A DNA stretch of 64,000 bases, from NCBI GenBank assembly GCA_942490535.1, contig CALNXQ010000003.1, positions 930,001-994,000 of the forward strand, read 5' to 3'. This document shows positions 1 to 9,752 of this stretch, in pieces (the stretch's first letter is position 1; the number at the start of each line of letters is the position of its first letter). The notes under the pieces are model-generated. The model was not told the DNA's origin. It saw only the letters and a list, made by a program, of their open reading frames with translations, and did no database searches. The DNA comes from JAEINY01 sp942490535. Lineage in GTDB: Bacteria; Bacteroidota; Bacteroidia; Bacteroidales; Marinilabiliaceae. Position numbers and translations under genes: made by a program.

Positions 1-59
1 CAGCCTTATAGCCGATTACAATCATTACGCCTTTAGAGGATCATAATTCAAATTACGCT

Positions 60-245
60 TTAAAAGCAGCTGCAATCATACCAAACACGTGTACTATCAA
101 ACTGAAACTGCTCCATTGCCAGAATTTGTTTTTGTTCCTTGAAGTTGTGCTCGATAAAGAAACGTTGTGCTTGCATTTGGGCCAATGCCTTTTCTGTATA
201 TTGAACCAGAGAGGTATTTACCAATGCAATAATTGTCATTTTCAC
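60..245 (-). pseudogene. Transposase C-terminal remnant (IS701/IS4-like)
   Basis: The 61 codons include a stretch reading RFFIEHNFKEQKQILAMEQF (about residues 28-47), which resembles the C-terminal WVE/FIE-H-F-E-K-LGM-QYQ region of DDE transposases of the IS701/IS4 type. That is the glutamate end of the catalytic triad. No N-terminal part, partner ORF or inverted repeats are visible next to it, so I read it as the tail of a degraded insertion sequence. The family call rests on one motif only. Confidence 0.45.
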
Positions 246-464
246 ACATGTATATTACTGCACTTAAGCTAGATATATTAATTTGTCATCGTTGAAATTA
301 ATCTATTAAAGTAGAATTAAGCTATAAACTTCTTAAATTCAATTATAATAAAAGCCGCAAAGCCCAAAGGGACTCCTCTCATAGGATGACGAACAATACC
401 ATAGGAAAGTTATCAGATAAAAAAGCCATTTTATTAATGGCTTATCATCACAAATTGACAGAAA

Positions 465-1172
465 TTAATCCTCACTCACCTTCTCCACCTTACCAAATGG
501 AATGGTTACCCCAAAGTAGAATATAGAGTTATACTGGTTGCGCGTTTGCGCATCTTTTGATATTGTAAACAGGCTATTGTAGTAACGTGCTGTAATGGTG
601 ACGCCCCCGGTCTGTTTGATTTTCTGGGCAATACCCAACGTCATACCGACATCTATCTTTTTATAACGGTCAGATACATCAGATGTAAAAGTCAAATCAT
701 CCTTCTCAAATAGCGAGGCTGTAAATACATCTTCCGATTTGGTAAGCCAGTTAAACTGTGGACCTGCATCCAGGTAGGTCAGGTTAAAAAGCTTGTAACG
801 TACCGTAACCGGTAAGCTGAAAGCTTTAATCTTCCGTTGTACCGTGGCTGATTCAAGTACTTCGTTAAGGTCTTCGTCGGTAGTTTCATAAACCTTCACA
901 CCTTTTGCACCCATTGGGAACGAATAGTATACCATGGGATTGACCTGCCAGCGGTCGTTGAATTTATACAGAAAGGACATGCCTATATTTAATCCCACGC
1001 CTGCCCCCGATGTATCCAGGTTGATAATAGAAGAGCGGTTCAGCCCCACATTTAATCCAAACTCCAGTTTCTCATTGGTTAATTTATCCCCAAAAAATAG
1101 CGCAATTAAAACCTGGGCCGAAACGGCATTAGTTACCAGAATAAAAAGGCCAATTAATAGTGTTTTCCTCAT
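465..1172 (-). CDS. Outer-membrane beta-barrel protein (porin/PorT-like)
   Basis: The start was placed at the second of two adjacent ATGs (1172) because it opens a clean signal peptide (MRKTLLIGLFILVTNAVSAQ). A start at 1220 would put 16 polar residues in front of it. The mature protein of about 215 residues is made of alternating-polarity strands and ends in VTIPFG plus a short charged tail, like Bacteroidota OMP_b-brl/PorT-type barrels. Function and ligand are unknown. It stands alone, about 540 bp upstream (in its own direction) of the IS remnant. The barrel assignment is by pattern, not by a named family match. Confidence 0.6.
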   Translation of the reverse strand: MRKTLLIGLFILVTNAVSAQVLIALFFGDKLTNEKLEFGLNVGLNRSSIINLDTSGAGVGLNIGMSFLYKFNDRWQVNPMVYYSFPMGAKGVKVYETTDEDLNEVLESATVQRKIKAFSLPVTVRYKLFNLTYLDAGPQFNWLTKSEDVFTASLFEKDDLTFTSDVSDRYKKIDVGMTLGIAQKIKQTGGVTITARYYNSLFTISKDAQTRNQYNSIFYFGVTIPFGKVEKVSED

Positions 1173-1345
1173 CATACAGCTCATCATTTGAATTGAGTAA
1201 TATTGAAGCCTGTGCTTCAACTCTAATTGTTGTTGTCTAAAAATACAAAAATGTCGTTTATCTCCCTATTGACAGATGAGTGCGTCCGTGAGTAAATGGT
1301 CATGGCGCAAACTTATTTAGGCTTTTACCAGCTTTGGCATTTTTT

Positions 1346-1432
1346 TTAAGCCATTATTTCCTCTTTGTCAGACTGAGCCGACAGCTGAAAAACAAATACT
1401 GTCAGAGACAGCAATAATGATATCGTTTTCAT
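1346..1432 (-). pseudogene. Truncated secreted-protein ORF (signal peptide only)
   Basis: A 28-codon ORF starts at ATG 1432 and encodes a textbook signal peptide (MKTISLLLSLTVFVFQLSAQ) followed by only eight residues and TAA at 1348-1346. The stop abuts an A8 run; a shift there would continue for about a dozen more codons. This looks like a decayed 5' end of a secreted protein gene rather than a functional peptide, though a small exported peptide cannot be excluded. Confidence 0.35.
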
Positions 1433-1533
1433 GGTATCTGGGTTCATTTTTTGTTTATTAATTCAATTCTTGCCTCACCGGTCAATGTTTTAAACATTAT
1501 CGTAAAACAGGTATCATTCCGTGATTATCCTAC

Positions 1534-1992
1534 TTAATGAGCTTTCACAAACTTAACACCTTCCCCAAACCGAAAACGCGCAATAAATCCCCAGTTACCC
1601 GAATAAAACTTCATGCTGTTGGATACCATAAAATGAGGTCGCCAGTCAATGCCTATAGTCAATGGAAAATCAAATGAATATTCAGCTCCAAAATCACCGG
1701 CTACAGCAACATCCAGCCCATTATGGAAGTATAATTCCGGCCCCACACCGGGATAAAATTTTAAGCCTTTAGGGCCCTCATCCAAGGCAAATAACCAATC
1801 AAAATAGGCACCCATTGAGATGTTATTATCAAAGTACAAAGCGCCATGCAAACGCGGTGCTTTTGATAAGGGGATGGTCAGATCCAGTGCAAAATCATCG
1901 CCAAAACGACCACCAATCTCCCAGTTCTCCTGAGCAAATGCCGCTGTTTTAAAGCCAAGGAATAAAAGCAAAATAAAGAGTTTTGTTTTCAT
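1534..1992 (-). CDS. Small secreted outer-membrane-like protein
   Basis: 152 residues with an N-terminal signal peptide (MKTKLFILLLFLGFKTAAFAQ). The rest consists of short amphipathic strands rich in Gly, Phe and Tyr (for example YFDWLFALD, ELYFHNGLDVAVAGDFGAEYSF, FIARFRFGEG), typical of eight-stranded small barrels. I do not recognise a named family. It is transcribed away from the DUF1254 pair with a 288-bp gap, so it probably has its own promoter. Confidence 0.55.
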   Translation of the reverse strand: MKTKLFILLLFLGFKTAAFAQENWEIGGRFGDDFALDLTIPLSKAPRLHGALYFDNNISMGAYFDWLFALDEGPKGLKFYPGVGPELYFHNGLDVAVAGDFGAEYSFDFPLTIGIDWRPHFMVSNSMKFYSGNWGFIARFRFGEGVKFVKAH

Positions 1993-2066
1993 AGTTGTTC
2001 AAATATCTGATTTGTGTTGTATTTGTTGATCAGGTGTTATTCAGGTAGTGCTATTAGTTTTGAACT

Positions 2067-2106
2067 GTGCCTATTAGCTCCGCTCAACCGGAACTAATAG
2101 GGCAGC
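2067..2106. terminator. Inverted repeat downstream of the DUF1254 gene pair
   Basis: CCTATTAG and CTAATAGG face each other across 16 nt in the gap between the small outer-membrane gene and the DUF1254 gene at 2281; flanking GTGCT/AGCAC bases extend the dyad. It could end minus-strand transcription from the DUF1254 pair, but no T run follows on that strand, so the terminator reading is weak. Confidence 0.3.
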
Positions 2107-2280
2107 ACAATAACTTATTTGTTTAGGTACTGACTGCTTTAATTTCTTTGTTTCATATAATTAGCCGCCTTAGGTTTTATATTTCTCCAAATCTGGCTTA
2201 TAAAGCCGCAGTACCACATCTATGTTATAGTCACCTCTATTTAGGGGTTACCAGTTTTTTTGCAGGTACGCCATTCGGTT

Positions 2281-3312
2281 TTACTGCACCGGTTTCACAT
2301 CCGGAAATACCCATTCCCCTTCGAGAATTTCCTTGCACGGCTGATACAAACGAACGGTATAATTCCAACCCTCAGTAATGTGCAGGTAATTTGTGCTGTT
2401 GGGATCGCCACCAAAATGGATGGTAAAAGATCCATCTTCGTTAGGAGTACCCGTGATATTATTGACGCTATAGGCCTTGTATTCATTTTTCTGGAAATAG
2501 CCCTCCCTGTTGTAGGAGCTTATTGACCAAAATGCGTCCACAGGCACATCCTTAACGGTGAGTTCATAGGAACCTACGGGAAGATTTGGTTCAACGGTAA
2601 GATAAAAAGCTTCATACTCCGGTAAGCCGCCCCATCCGAATGCTGTTCCTAGCAAATGACGTACTTTGTCAACTTCTGCTTCTTTTCCAAACATTCTCCT
2701 GGTATCAGACATGCCTCTGCTCAGTTCAATCAATGCCTTATAAGTAGCCTCATAACTTGCCTGATCGTAATTAGGATGGGAATATGGCTTGGCTGACTCA
2801 GCTTTTAATGTGATTCCATCCTGAATGGCCCATACTTTTTTAACATCATCAGGGTCTAAGGCATCTACAAGAATGCGAAAGGTAATGTTTACATAAGGGG
2901 TTCCAAACTCTTCCATGCTTAGCTTATAGGTGCCAGGTTTGTGAAACACATTGTTAATAAAGTGATCCTCACTAATGACCATGGCAGAAAGATAGCGGCC
3001 ATTGGTTTCGGGTATTGTAAGCGTTGCCCCCTTACTGATATCGACGATAGCTGCACTGTAGTAGGTGTCTCGGTTCATGCGAATAACATTCTGCATGTCT
3101 AAAGGAGTAGCCTCACGTAAGTGTACAAATTTATTGACTTCGCCATTAAGTAATGCGAGGGTACGATCGAATTGAAAAGCTGTTTCGGCACGTACAAAAT
3201 TATCAACATTTACGATAACAGATTCGTCTGTTTGCGCATACATATTTATAGTAAAGACCATAGCTATCATGACAGCTACGACGCGATTAATTTTAGTTTT
3301 TCTAATTAGCAT
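2281..3312 (-). CDS. DUF1254/DUF1214 domain secreted protein
   Basis: 343 residues: signal peptide (ending INMYAQ), an N-terminal DUF1254-type segment (NRDTYYSAAIVDISKGATLTIP, about residues 79-100) and a C-terminal DUF1214 segment with the hallmark DAFWSISSYN and ..WNYTVRLYQPCKEILEGEW. The biochemical role of this family is not established. The gene lies 15 bp downstream of a longer paralogue (3328-4749), so the two are very likely co-transcribed. Compared with the paralogue it is shorter and lacks most of the central helical region. Confidence 0.8.
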   Translation of the reverse strand: MLIRKTKINRVVAVMIAMVFTINMYAQTDESVIVNVDNFVRAETAFQFDRTLALLNGEVNKFVHLREATPLDMQNVIRMNRDTYYSAAIVDISKGATLTIPETNGRYLSAMVISEDHFINNVFHKPGTYKLSMEEFGTPYVNITFRILVDALDPDDVKKVWAIQDGITLKAESAKPYSHPNYDQASYEATYKALIELSRGMSDTRRMFGKEAEVDKVRHLLGTAFGWGGLPEYEAFYLTVEPNLPVGSYELTVKDVPVDAFWSISSYNREGYFQKNEYKAYSVNNITGTPNEDGSFTIHFGGDPNSTNYLHITEGWNYTVRLYQPCKEILEGEWVFPDVKPVQ

Positions 3313-3327
3313 ATCGTTCCTCTTTTA

Positions 3328-4749
3328 TTAATTTGATTTTATCATTGGAGGATTCACCCATTCTCCTCTAATTGCAGCCTCTTTGGGGCCGTAAAGCCTA
3401 AGCACACAATAAAAAGGACCATCGGGTGCAGGCAACCAGTTGGCTTCTAATGCTGTTCCTGGCGATTCTTTTTGAATATAAAAAGTTAATGAGCCATCAT
3501 CATTCAGAACAAACTCATCCATCATGGGTGAATTAATAAGGTAGCGATCTAGCGGGTTGTCAATTAATAATTGTGTTTTACCATCGTACATGGTAAGCGA
3601 CCAAAAGGCTTTTACCGGAGGAAGTTCACCTGTTTTAAAGGTTATAGTATAGTTATTTTTGGCAGCATTTAAAGGATTACCTTCAGCATCCACAAAATAC
3701 ATGGGGTAAGTTGCTTCAGCTGCCGAGTTGCCATAAAGCCCTCTGTCTGCAGCCACTGCTCTGGGTAAAAACATATTTTTGTAATTGTAATTATCTTGAG
3801 CACTTTGAGTTAAAAAGCTTCGGGTTCCAAACATCTTTGTACTACTTAAGGGGTCGGTACCATGTTCTTTCACAAAGGCTTCAATCTCGGCAAATCCTTC
3901 TTTTACACCAGCCTTTATGGCTTTCTGAATGACTCCATCAAAGCTTTCAAAATTAAATGGTTCAGCAGTACCGATGCCCAGTTTTGCGAATCGTTTACGC
4001 AATAGCTTTTCCGACTCTATTTCCTGAGTAAGACTTAAAACAATATCCGAATATTTAAAGGCAGCTTCAGTAAACTGGTCACCTTCGTTCCATACAGGCC
4101 ATTCTTTTTGAATAGTTGTATGTGTTGATTCCTTGCCTAAATAAGCGCTTAGTAATTGAATTTGATACTCATCTTGTATCGCCTCTACTTTACTCAGATC
4201 CTTTTCATCCATCAGTTGTGTGCGTACAATGGTCAGAAAGAAATCACTTTCACAATAAATCACATCATTGATACCTTCTGGCTTATTACCCTTCCAACTG
4301 CTTGGGGCGATTAAGTATTTTCCTGCTCCATTGCCGGTTGAAAGCGTACCAATGTAGGCAAAATTATGGCTAAACAAATCGATAAACTGGAACGAATAAT
4401 AGCGTTCAGGTTCCATTTCCGGAACTGAAACAACCACCGGTTCATTTCTAATGTCTGACCAAAAAATACAATAGGGTGTGTCGGAATTGGGGGTTACAAT
4501 GGCTTTGTCATTGGGAGTGTAAACCCTGGCTTCGCAACTTTTAATATTAAACTCGCCTTTGTATTCTTTTGATTTCTTGTTGAGTGTATAAGCATACAGG
4601 GTTTTGTAGTTCATTACCAGGGGGAAGCCATAAATGTACGCTTCTTTAGCAATTTGTCGGGCTTCTTTAGGTGTCAGCTTTTTTTCTGCAGCCGTACATC
4701 CCCAAAGAACAGTAATCGCCAGCAGGTAGGAGAAAATTTTTGTTTTCAT
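3328..4749 (-). CDS. DUF1254 domain lipoprotein
   Basis: 473 residues. The N terminus MKTKIFSYLLAITVLWGC is a lipoprotein signal with Cys18 as the lipidation site. The DUF1254 part shows EAYIYGFPLVMNYKTLY and TPNSDTPYCIFWSDIR; the DUF1214 part shows VKAFWSLTMYDG and the terminal YCVLRLYGPKEAAIRGEW. It is the first gene of a two-gene unit with the DUF1214 protein at 2281. Upstream lie the wreck of an outer-membrane gene and a TetR regulator, a common arrangement for stress-inducible envelope genes. The exact substrate is unknown. Confidence 0.85.
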   Translation of the reverse strand: MKTKIFSYLLAITVLWGCTAAEKKLTPKEARQIAKEAYIYGFPLVMNYKTLYAYTLNKKSKEYKGEFNIKSCEARVYTPNDKAIVTPNSDTPYCIFWSDIRNEPVVVSVPEMEPERYYSFQFIDLFSHNFAYIGTLSTGNGAGKYLIAPSSWKGNKPEGINDVIYCESDFFLTIVRTQLMDEKDLSKVEAIQDEYQIQLLSAYLGKESTHTTIQKEWPVWNEGDQFTEAAFKYSDIVLSLTQEIESEKLLRKRFAKLGIGTAEPFNFESFDGVIQKAIKAGVKEGFAEIEAFVKEHGTDPLSSTKMFGTRSFLTQSAQDNYNYKNMFLPRAVAADRGLYGNSAAEATYPMYFVDAEGNPLNAAKNNYTITFKTGELPPVKAFWSLTMYDGKTQLLIDNPLDRYLINSPMMDEFVLNDDGSLTFYIQKESPGTALEANWLPAPDGPFYCVLRLYGPKEAAIRGEWVNPPMIKSN

Positions 4750-4778
4750 TTTTTGTCTTTTATATAAGTTAAGTTATT

Positions 4779-5108
4779 TCAAAACGCTTCATTAAAATTA
4801 AAGTAGAAACCAGTGGTCTCTCGACCAATACCCACATCGATGCGCAGGTTCATACGGGGCTGCACTTCCAGGCGATACCCAACCCCGAAATTGGGTAGCC
4901 ATTTGGCTTGCTGATTGTAATCAGAGACTGCTCAAAATCAAAGATGGTACCCGAGCCAATCCAGCCTACCATGCCGCTTTTACTCATGGTGCCATCGGCC
5001 TTCATAAATTGATGACGGTATTCAGCCAAAAAGTAAAACATGCTCTTATCGCGATAATACAATACTGCTAATAAAAAAAAGCAATACGATTACCCGTAGA
5101 GTTCTCAT
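4779..5108 (-). pseudogene. Degraded outer-membrane barrel gene (BamA/D15-like)
   Basis: ATG 5108 opens a signal peptide (MRTLRVIVLLFFISSIVLS) that runs into a stop. One base less in the T8 run (5073-5080) would join it to YYRDKSMFYFLAEYRHQF and GMVGWIGSGTIFDF. A second frame change near 4900 is needed to read the barrel end LPNFGVGYRLEVQPRMNLRIDVGIG ... FNFNEAF, stopping at 4779. The C-terminal pattern resembles the last strands of surface-antigen/BamA-type barrels. The middle of the protein is missing, so this is a deletion plus two frameshifts. Confidence 0.6.
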
Positions 5109-5341
5109 GCTTAAATGGGGTTTGGCGGTTTGGCACTAAACTGTTTCAATGTTAGCATTGTCCAGCTGTTCCGCTTTGGGAACAGGGAAGCAATCCTTTC
5201 TTATTTCTATGAAACAAAAGTAACTATTAGAAGGCAGAGCGACTTAGACAGGGGTGTCAGGTTATACAAACAAAGTTATATAAGTGACAGTTTAAGTAGC
5301 TTATAACGTGTATAATGTGGAATATTATCTCTATTTAACCA

Positions 5342-5884
5342 TTAATTCAAGATACACTCAATATTGTTCATTAATGACTCGGCGAGTGCTTGCAAGGATT
5401 CTGCGCTACAATGCAAGAAATCTACTTTCGCATACCAGGCATCAGTTAAAGCTAAATACAATTTAATAATTTCCTGATCCGATTGCTCTAAATTAAAATA
5501 ATCCCTGATGTAGGGCAGCAAGATAATAACAGAACTATAGTTGAGGTCGTTATATGCTTGCAAAAAAGATTGAACATGGCAGTTGCGCAGCAGTTGTTGT
5601 TGAAACATGGCACCAACCCTGTATCGAAACAAAATGTGGTAAAGGTCGGGCAACAGTGTTTTTAGATTTGTCTTTAGCTCAGCATTAAATACGTCGGCCA
5701 TTTCATGATGCTTTTTCAGCAATTCATCAATCAGATGCTCCTTACTATCAAAATGATAGTAAAGTGTTGCCCTGGGTAAGTTGGCTTTTTGAGCCAGGGC
5801 TTTCAGGCTGAATTCCGGTCCGAAACAGCCAAATTGCTGGTAGGCTGCCTCCAGCCATTTAGTATAGGTCAGGGTTATTCTCAT
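5342..5884 (-). CDS. TetR/AcrR-family transcriptional regulator
   Basis: 180 residues. The N-terminal helix-turn-helix is clear: FSLKALAQKANLPRATLYYHFDSKEHLIDELL (residues about 25-56), with the invariant YYHF recognition helix end. The C-terminal ligand domain is all-helical and not assignable. It lies upstream of, and on the same strand as, the DUF1254 pair and the broken barrel gene, so it may control them. The effector is unknown. Confidence 0.85.
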   Translation of the reverse strand: MRITLTYTKWLEAAYQQFGCFGPEFSLKALAQKANLPRATLYYHFDSKEHLIDELLKKHHEMADVFNAELKTNLKTLLPDLYHILFRYRVGAMFQQQLLRNCHVQSFLQAYNDLNYSSVIILLPYIRDYFNLEQSDQEIIKLYLALTDAWYAKVDFLHCSAESLQALAESLMNNIECILN

Positions 5885-6005
5885 AAAAACTTAAAAGTAA
5901 AAAAAATCAGCTAATAGGCATAATAAAACCAAAAATTAATGGCCAATCAATATTCATCAAGCGTCAGTAAGCACCATCTGTGCCAGCCCTTTTACCTGAA
6001 AACCC

Positions 6006-9000
6006 TTAAACCGGCAACCAAAAACTAAACGTAGTCCCGATGCCCTTGGTGGATTGAATGGTAATATCACCACCCATAAGTCGCATCAGCTTTTTACAGA
6101 TCGCCAACCCAAGCCCGGTACCGCCGTAAATGGCATCCATTCCTTCCACCGCTTTATGAAACGCCTCGAATATCCGCTCCATCTCTCTCTCTTCAACACC
6201 TATCCCACTGTCTTTTATCTCAAAATATAAGACCGCATTACTTAAGTAACACAGAATAGTGATATTTCCTTCAGACGTAAATTTAAAGGCATTTTCCAGC
6301 ACATTAAAAACCACTTCTTTTAAACGCACTTCATCCATCACTAGCGTTTGTGTCATCACCGCATCTGACACATCAAACGCAACCGTTACCTTTTCACTCT
6401 GCTTCAATTCACAGTAGGCTTGCAGTTCTCTAAAAACAGGACCAAGCTGGACTTTCGTTTTGCGCAGCACCAGCTGGTCAGCTTCAATTTTTGCCAATTC
6501 CAAAATATCATCAATCAAAACCGTCAGTGAATAGCTGTTTTTATTAATCAGATCCAGATATTCCCGCTGCTCCTGCTCCGAAAAACTTGTTTGCGTCAAA
6601 ATACTTGAAAAACCAACAATGGCATTTAAAGGGGTTCTGATTTCATGAGACATATTTGCCAGGAAAGCAGTCTTTAGGCGGTCTGACTCCTCTGCTTTGT
6701 CCTTGGCAATCGATAGTTCACTGGTTCGTTCCTCCACCAATTGCTCCAATTGCCCGCGATGCTTCACCAACTCTTCATTTTGCACCAGGATTTCCTCCTG
6801 CTTTTCCTCTAGTAAGGAATTGACTTTCACCAATTCCCTGGTCCGCTCATGGACCGCTTTTACCAAGTCTTTATTACGCTGCCGGATGGCATATAAGCGG
6901 TACTGGTGAAACATGGCAAATAAAAAAAACAAAAGCATAACCAGAAGAATCCAAAACCAGGCAGTAAGGTAATACGGCGGTGGTAAAACAATTTCCAAGG
7001 CCACCTGAACATCGTCAAACCACACCCCATCTGCATTGGTGCTCTGTAATTTAAATGAATACACCCCACTATTCAGATTTGAATAGACCACACTGGATTG
7101 TGAGGAGGGCGAATAAATCCAGGCTGAATCAAGAGGAGCTAATTGATAACGGTATTGAATACTTTGAGGTGAGGCATAATCAAAGGCCGAAAAGGAGATT
7201 TCAATATCTTTCTCCCGATGATTTAAAACGATTTCCGGACGATCCCAAATGGGACTGTTCACCCTTTGGCCCCGTTTAGTCCGGGCGATGACGGGCTGTC
7301 CGTTAGCCAGAAAATCAGTGACCTTGAGCCGGGGCTTGTACGTACTGTGCTTAATGTCTTTAGGATAAAAGTAATTCAACCCATTGTTGGTCCCAAAAAA
7401 CAGCTCCCCGCTGGACGATTTAAAATAGGCATTCACAGCAAACTCACGCGACACCAAACCATCTGCCTCATTGTAATTGGTAAAACGCTTCAGGTCTTTA
7501 TCAAAACAGGATAATCCATTATTGGTGCTGATCCAGAGACATCCGGCTTCATCTTCCAGAATGCCCCAGGTGATATTTCCGGCTAATCCCTGATCGGTAG
7601 TAAAGGTCTCAAACCGGTCTTCAGTCTCATTGTACCGACTAATACCACCGCCCTTTGTAGCCAACCAAAGTGAGCCATCATGCGCCAGATGAATGCAATT
7701 TACAAAATCACTGTTCAGACCAAAATCATAGGGCTCATGGATGGCATAGGTATGAAAGGTTTGGCTGGCCTGGTGGTACTTAACAATGCCTTTTATTGAC
7801 CCAAACCACAGGTTTCCTTGCCCATCGCCCTGAATGTCCCAAATGCGATTATTCAATACCTGGTTCGCTGCCGGATCATCACTGCCGAACCGGCGAATAA
7901 CGCCATTGCGTAAAGAATCTTTGTGCACCACATTCACACCTTCGAAACCCAGCCACAGGTAGCCCTCTTCATCTTCGAAATAAGCACTGATCAGCCAACC
8001 AGTCAATCCCCGGCCAATCATATCTTCATGTTGCAGGGCATATGGGTGTTTCAATGATAAGGATCGATAATCAACCTCGTAACTCGTTAGCCCATAATCC
8101 CCAATGAGGAGCTGATCCTTATTTCCCCGTATCTGATACACTTTCCGATCAGAGATAAAGCCTTGCCCCTTACCCATCCGGATGATTTTTTGAGCCTGTC
8201 GATCCACCAGGTTTAAACCTTCGTCGGTTGTGCCCACCCACAAAAAGCCGTGACTATCTTCATAAATCGATCTCACCTTATTACTGGATAAACTATTGGC
8301 GTCATAAGGATGATATTGCAATGTTTTAAACTTTTGTTTTTCTGGCTTAAAATAGTTTACTCCCCTTGCTAAACTAGGTATCCAAAGCGTTCCTGACTCA
8401 TCTTCAATCAATTTCTCATCATGTCTGAAATCCGGATTCAAGGAATAGGCATTGATGGGGTCGTGCTTGAAAACCTGCATCTGGAGCCCCAACGAATCAA
8501 TCAGACCAATGAAATTATATCCAATCACCCAACATCGGTTTTTGCTGTCTACCTTAAAACCGGTAATGCCATTGGAAGGAATGGGGTGTGCGTCTGAAAA
8601 CCGATGATAATGGGTGCTTCTTTTATTTACAATGTCGTACATCAGAAGGCCTCCATTATGATACCCTACCAACAGTTGATTATTATAGATTGTGATGCAC
8701 CGGGGACGAATGTAAGCCAAGGCATCCTGCTTATCCAGTTTCAGATCAATTGTTTGTAATGAGTTATCCGAATCGTTACCATTTAATCGATACACGGTTT
8801 CATTCGAAACAAACCACACATATCCATCCTTATCGGCAGCCATTGAACGGACAGAAGGAATTCTTTCGTTGACAAATTTTTCAAGGCTACTCGCGCTTAC
8901 AGAATGTATATCGCCCGCCGTCCCATACTGCAATGCACTGACTTGATCACCGTCCTGAGTATATACCCAAACCGTCCCCTGGGCATCCTGTATAAGATTA

Positions 9001-9548
9001 TAATAATAACGCTTAACCCCATTCAAAAATTCAGCTGCCGGCAAAAACCGTCCTTGTCCTTTTGTCACATCGATGAGACTAATGCCCAGATAAGGATGCG
9101 TGATCCATATATTACCGGTCCGATCCACAAAAAGCTCCCTGATTTCCCTATTATTAATCATGGCATTGGTCAGCGTATCACCAATCACAAACGGATGAAA
9201 CGTTTGTGTGCCGAATTTAAACACGTGGAGTCCTTCGCGGGTGGCCACCAACAAACTATCGCGGTTAATGGGATAAATATCACTGACATTATTGGATCGA
9301 ATGCTGTGTTTATCATCCTTATTATGTGTATAAACGATGCTTTTATACCCATCAAAACGACACAAGCCATTTTCGGTGCCGATCCACATAAAACCATTAT
9401 CATCCTGAGCAATACAAGTGGCCGCGTTGGAAGGCAAACCTTCATTAATGGTCAAATGATTAAAGTAAATACTGGACTGGGCATAACACAGCTTAAACCC
9501 TAACAGGCCATATATAAGTAGGAGTAAGATGAAGGTTTTAAAAGACAT
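6006..9548 (-). CDS. Reg_prop/Y_Y_Y sensor histidine kinase
   Basis: 1180 residues from ATG 9548, which opens a signal/TM segment (MSFKTFILLLLIYGLLGFKL); the ATG at 9626 would add a charged leader. Order: about 14 Reg_prop beta-propeller strands (repeats such as GFMWIGTENGLCRFDG, GNLWFGSIKGIVKY), a Y_Y_Y domain (YRYQLAPLDSAWIYS), one TM helix (WFWILLVMLLFFLFAMFH), a coiled linker, HisKA with SHEIRTP (His about residue 968), and HATPase with FEIKDSGIG and GGTGLGLAI. Unlike classical Bacteroidota hybrid two-component proteins it has no receiver or AraC domain and ends right after the ATPase. The periplasmic ligand is unknown. Confidence 0.9.
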   Translation of the reverse strand: MSFKTFILLLLIYGLLGFKLCYAQSSIYFNHLTINEGLPSNAATCIAQDDNGFMWIGTENGLCRFDGYKSIVYTHNKDDKHSIRSNNVSDIYPINRDSLLVATREGLHVFKFGTQTFHPFVIGDTLTNAMINNREIRELFVDRTGNIWITHPYLGISLIDVTKGQGRFLPAAEFLNGVKRYYYNLIQDAQGTVWVYTQDGDQVSALQYGTAGDIHSVSASSLEKFVNERIPSVRSMAADKDGYVWFVSNETVYRLNGNDSDNSLQTIDLKLDKQDALAYIRPRCITIYNNQLLVGYHNGGLLMYDIVNKRSTHYHRFSDAHPIPSNGITGFKVDSKNRCWVIGYNFIGLIDSLGLQMQVFKHDPINAYSLNPDFRHDEKLIEDESGTLWIPSLARGVNYFKPEKQKFKTLQYHPYDANSLSSNKVRSIYEDSHGFLWVGTTDEGLNLVDRQAQKIIRMGKGQGFISDRKVYQIRGNKDQLLIGDYGLTSYEVDYRSLSLKHPYALQHEDMIGRGLTGWLISAYFEDEEGYLWLGFEGVNVVHKDSLRNGVIRRFGSDDPAANQVLNNRIWDIQGDGQGNLWFGSIKGIVKYHQASQTFHTYAIHEPYDFGLNSDFVNCIHLAHDGSLWLATKGGGISRYNETEDRFETFTTDQGLAGNITWGILEDEAGCLWISTNNGLSCFDKDLKRFTNYNEADGLVSREFAVNAYFKSSSGELFFGTNNGLNYFYPKDIKHSTYKPRLKVTDFLANGQPVIARTKRGQRVNSPIWDRPEIVLNHREKDIEISFSAFDYASPQSIQYRYQLAPLDSAWIYSPSSQSSVVYSNLNSGVYSFKLQSTNADGVWFDDVQVALEIVLPPPYYLTAWFWILLVMLLFFLFAMFHQYRLYAIRQRNKDLVKAVHERTRELVKVNSLLEEKQEEILVQNEELVKHRGQLEQLVEERTSELSIAKDKAEESDRLKTAFLANMSHEIRTPLNAIVGFSSILTQTSFSEQEQREYLDLINKNSYSLTVLIDDILELAKIEADQLVLRKTKVQLGPVFRELQAYCELKQSEKVTVAFDVSDAVMTQTLVMDEVRLKEVVFNVLENAFKFTSEGNITILCYLSNAVLYFEIKDSGIGVEEREMERIFEAFHKAVEGMDAIYGGTGLGLAICKKLMRLMGGDITIQSTKGIGTTFSFWLPV

Positions 9549-9752
9549 AGGCTTGCTTTGCCTAAATATACTAATTTTACTAAAAGATTCAACACTAATA
9601 AATAGGGATCGTCTTTTTATCCCCATCCAAATATAAGAACAGACCAGACACAGGTTGAATCAGAATGCTTACCTTTCGGCTTATTATTCGTGAGCGGTTT
9701 GCTTTTGTGCGACGCCATATGTGAAACGCAAGACTTTGGTTGAATAACTTAC

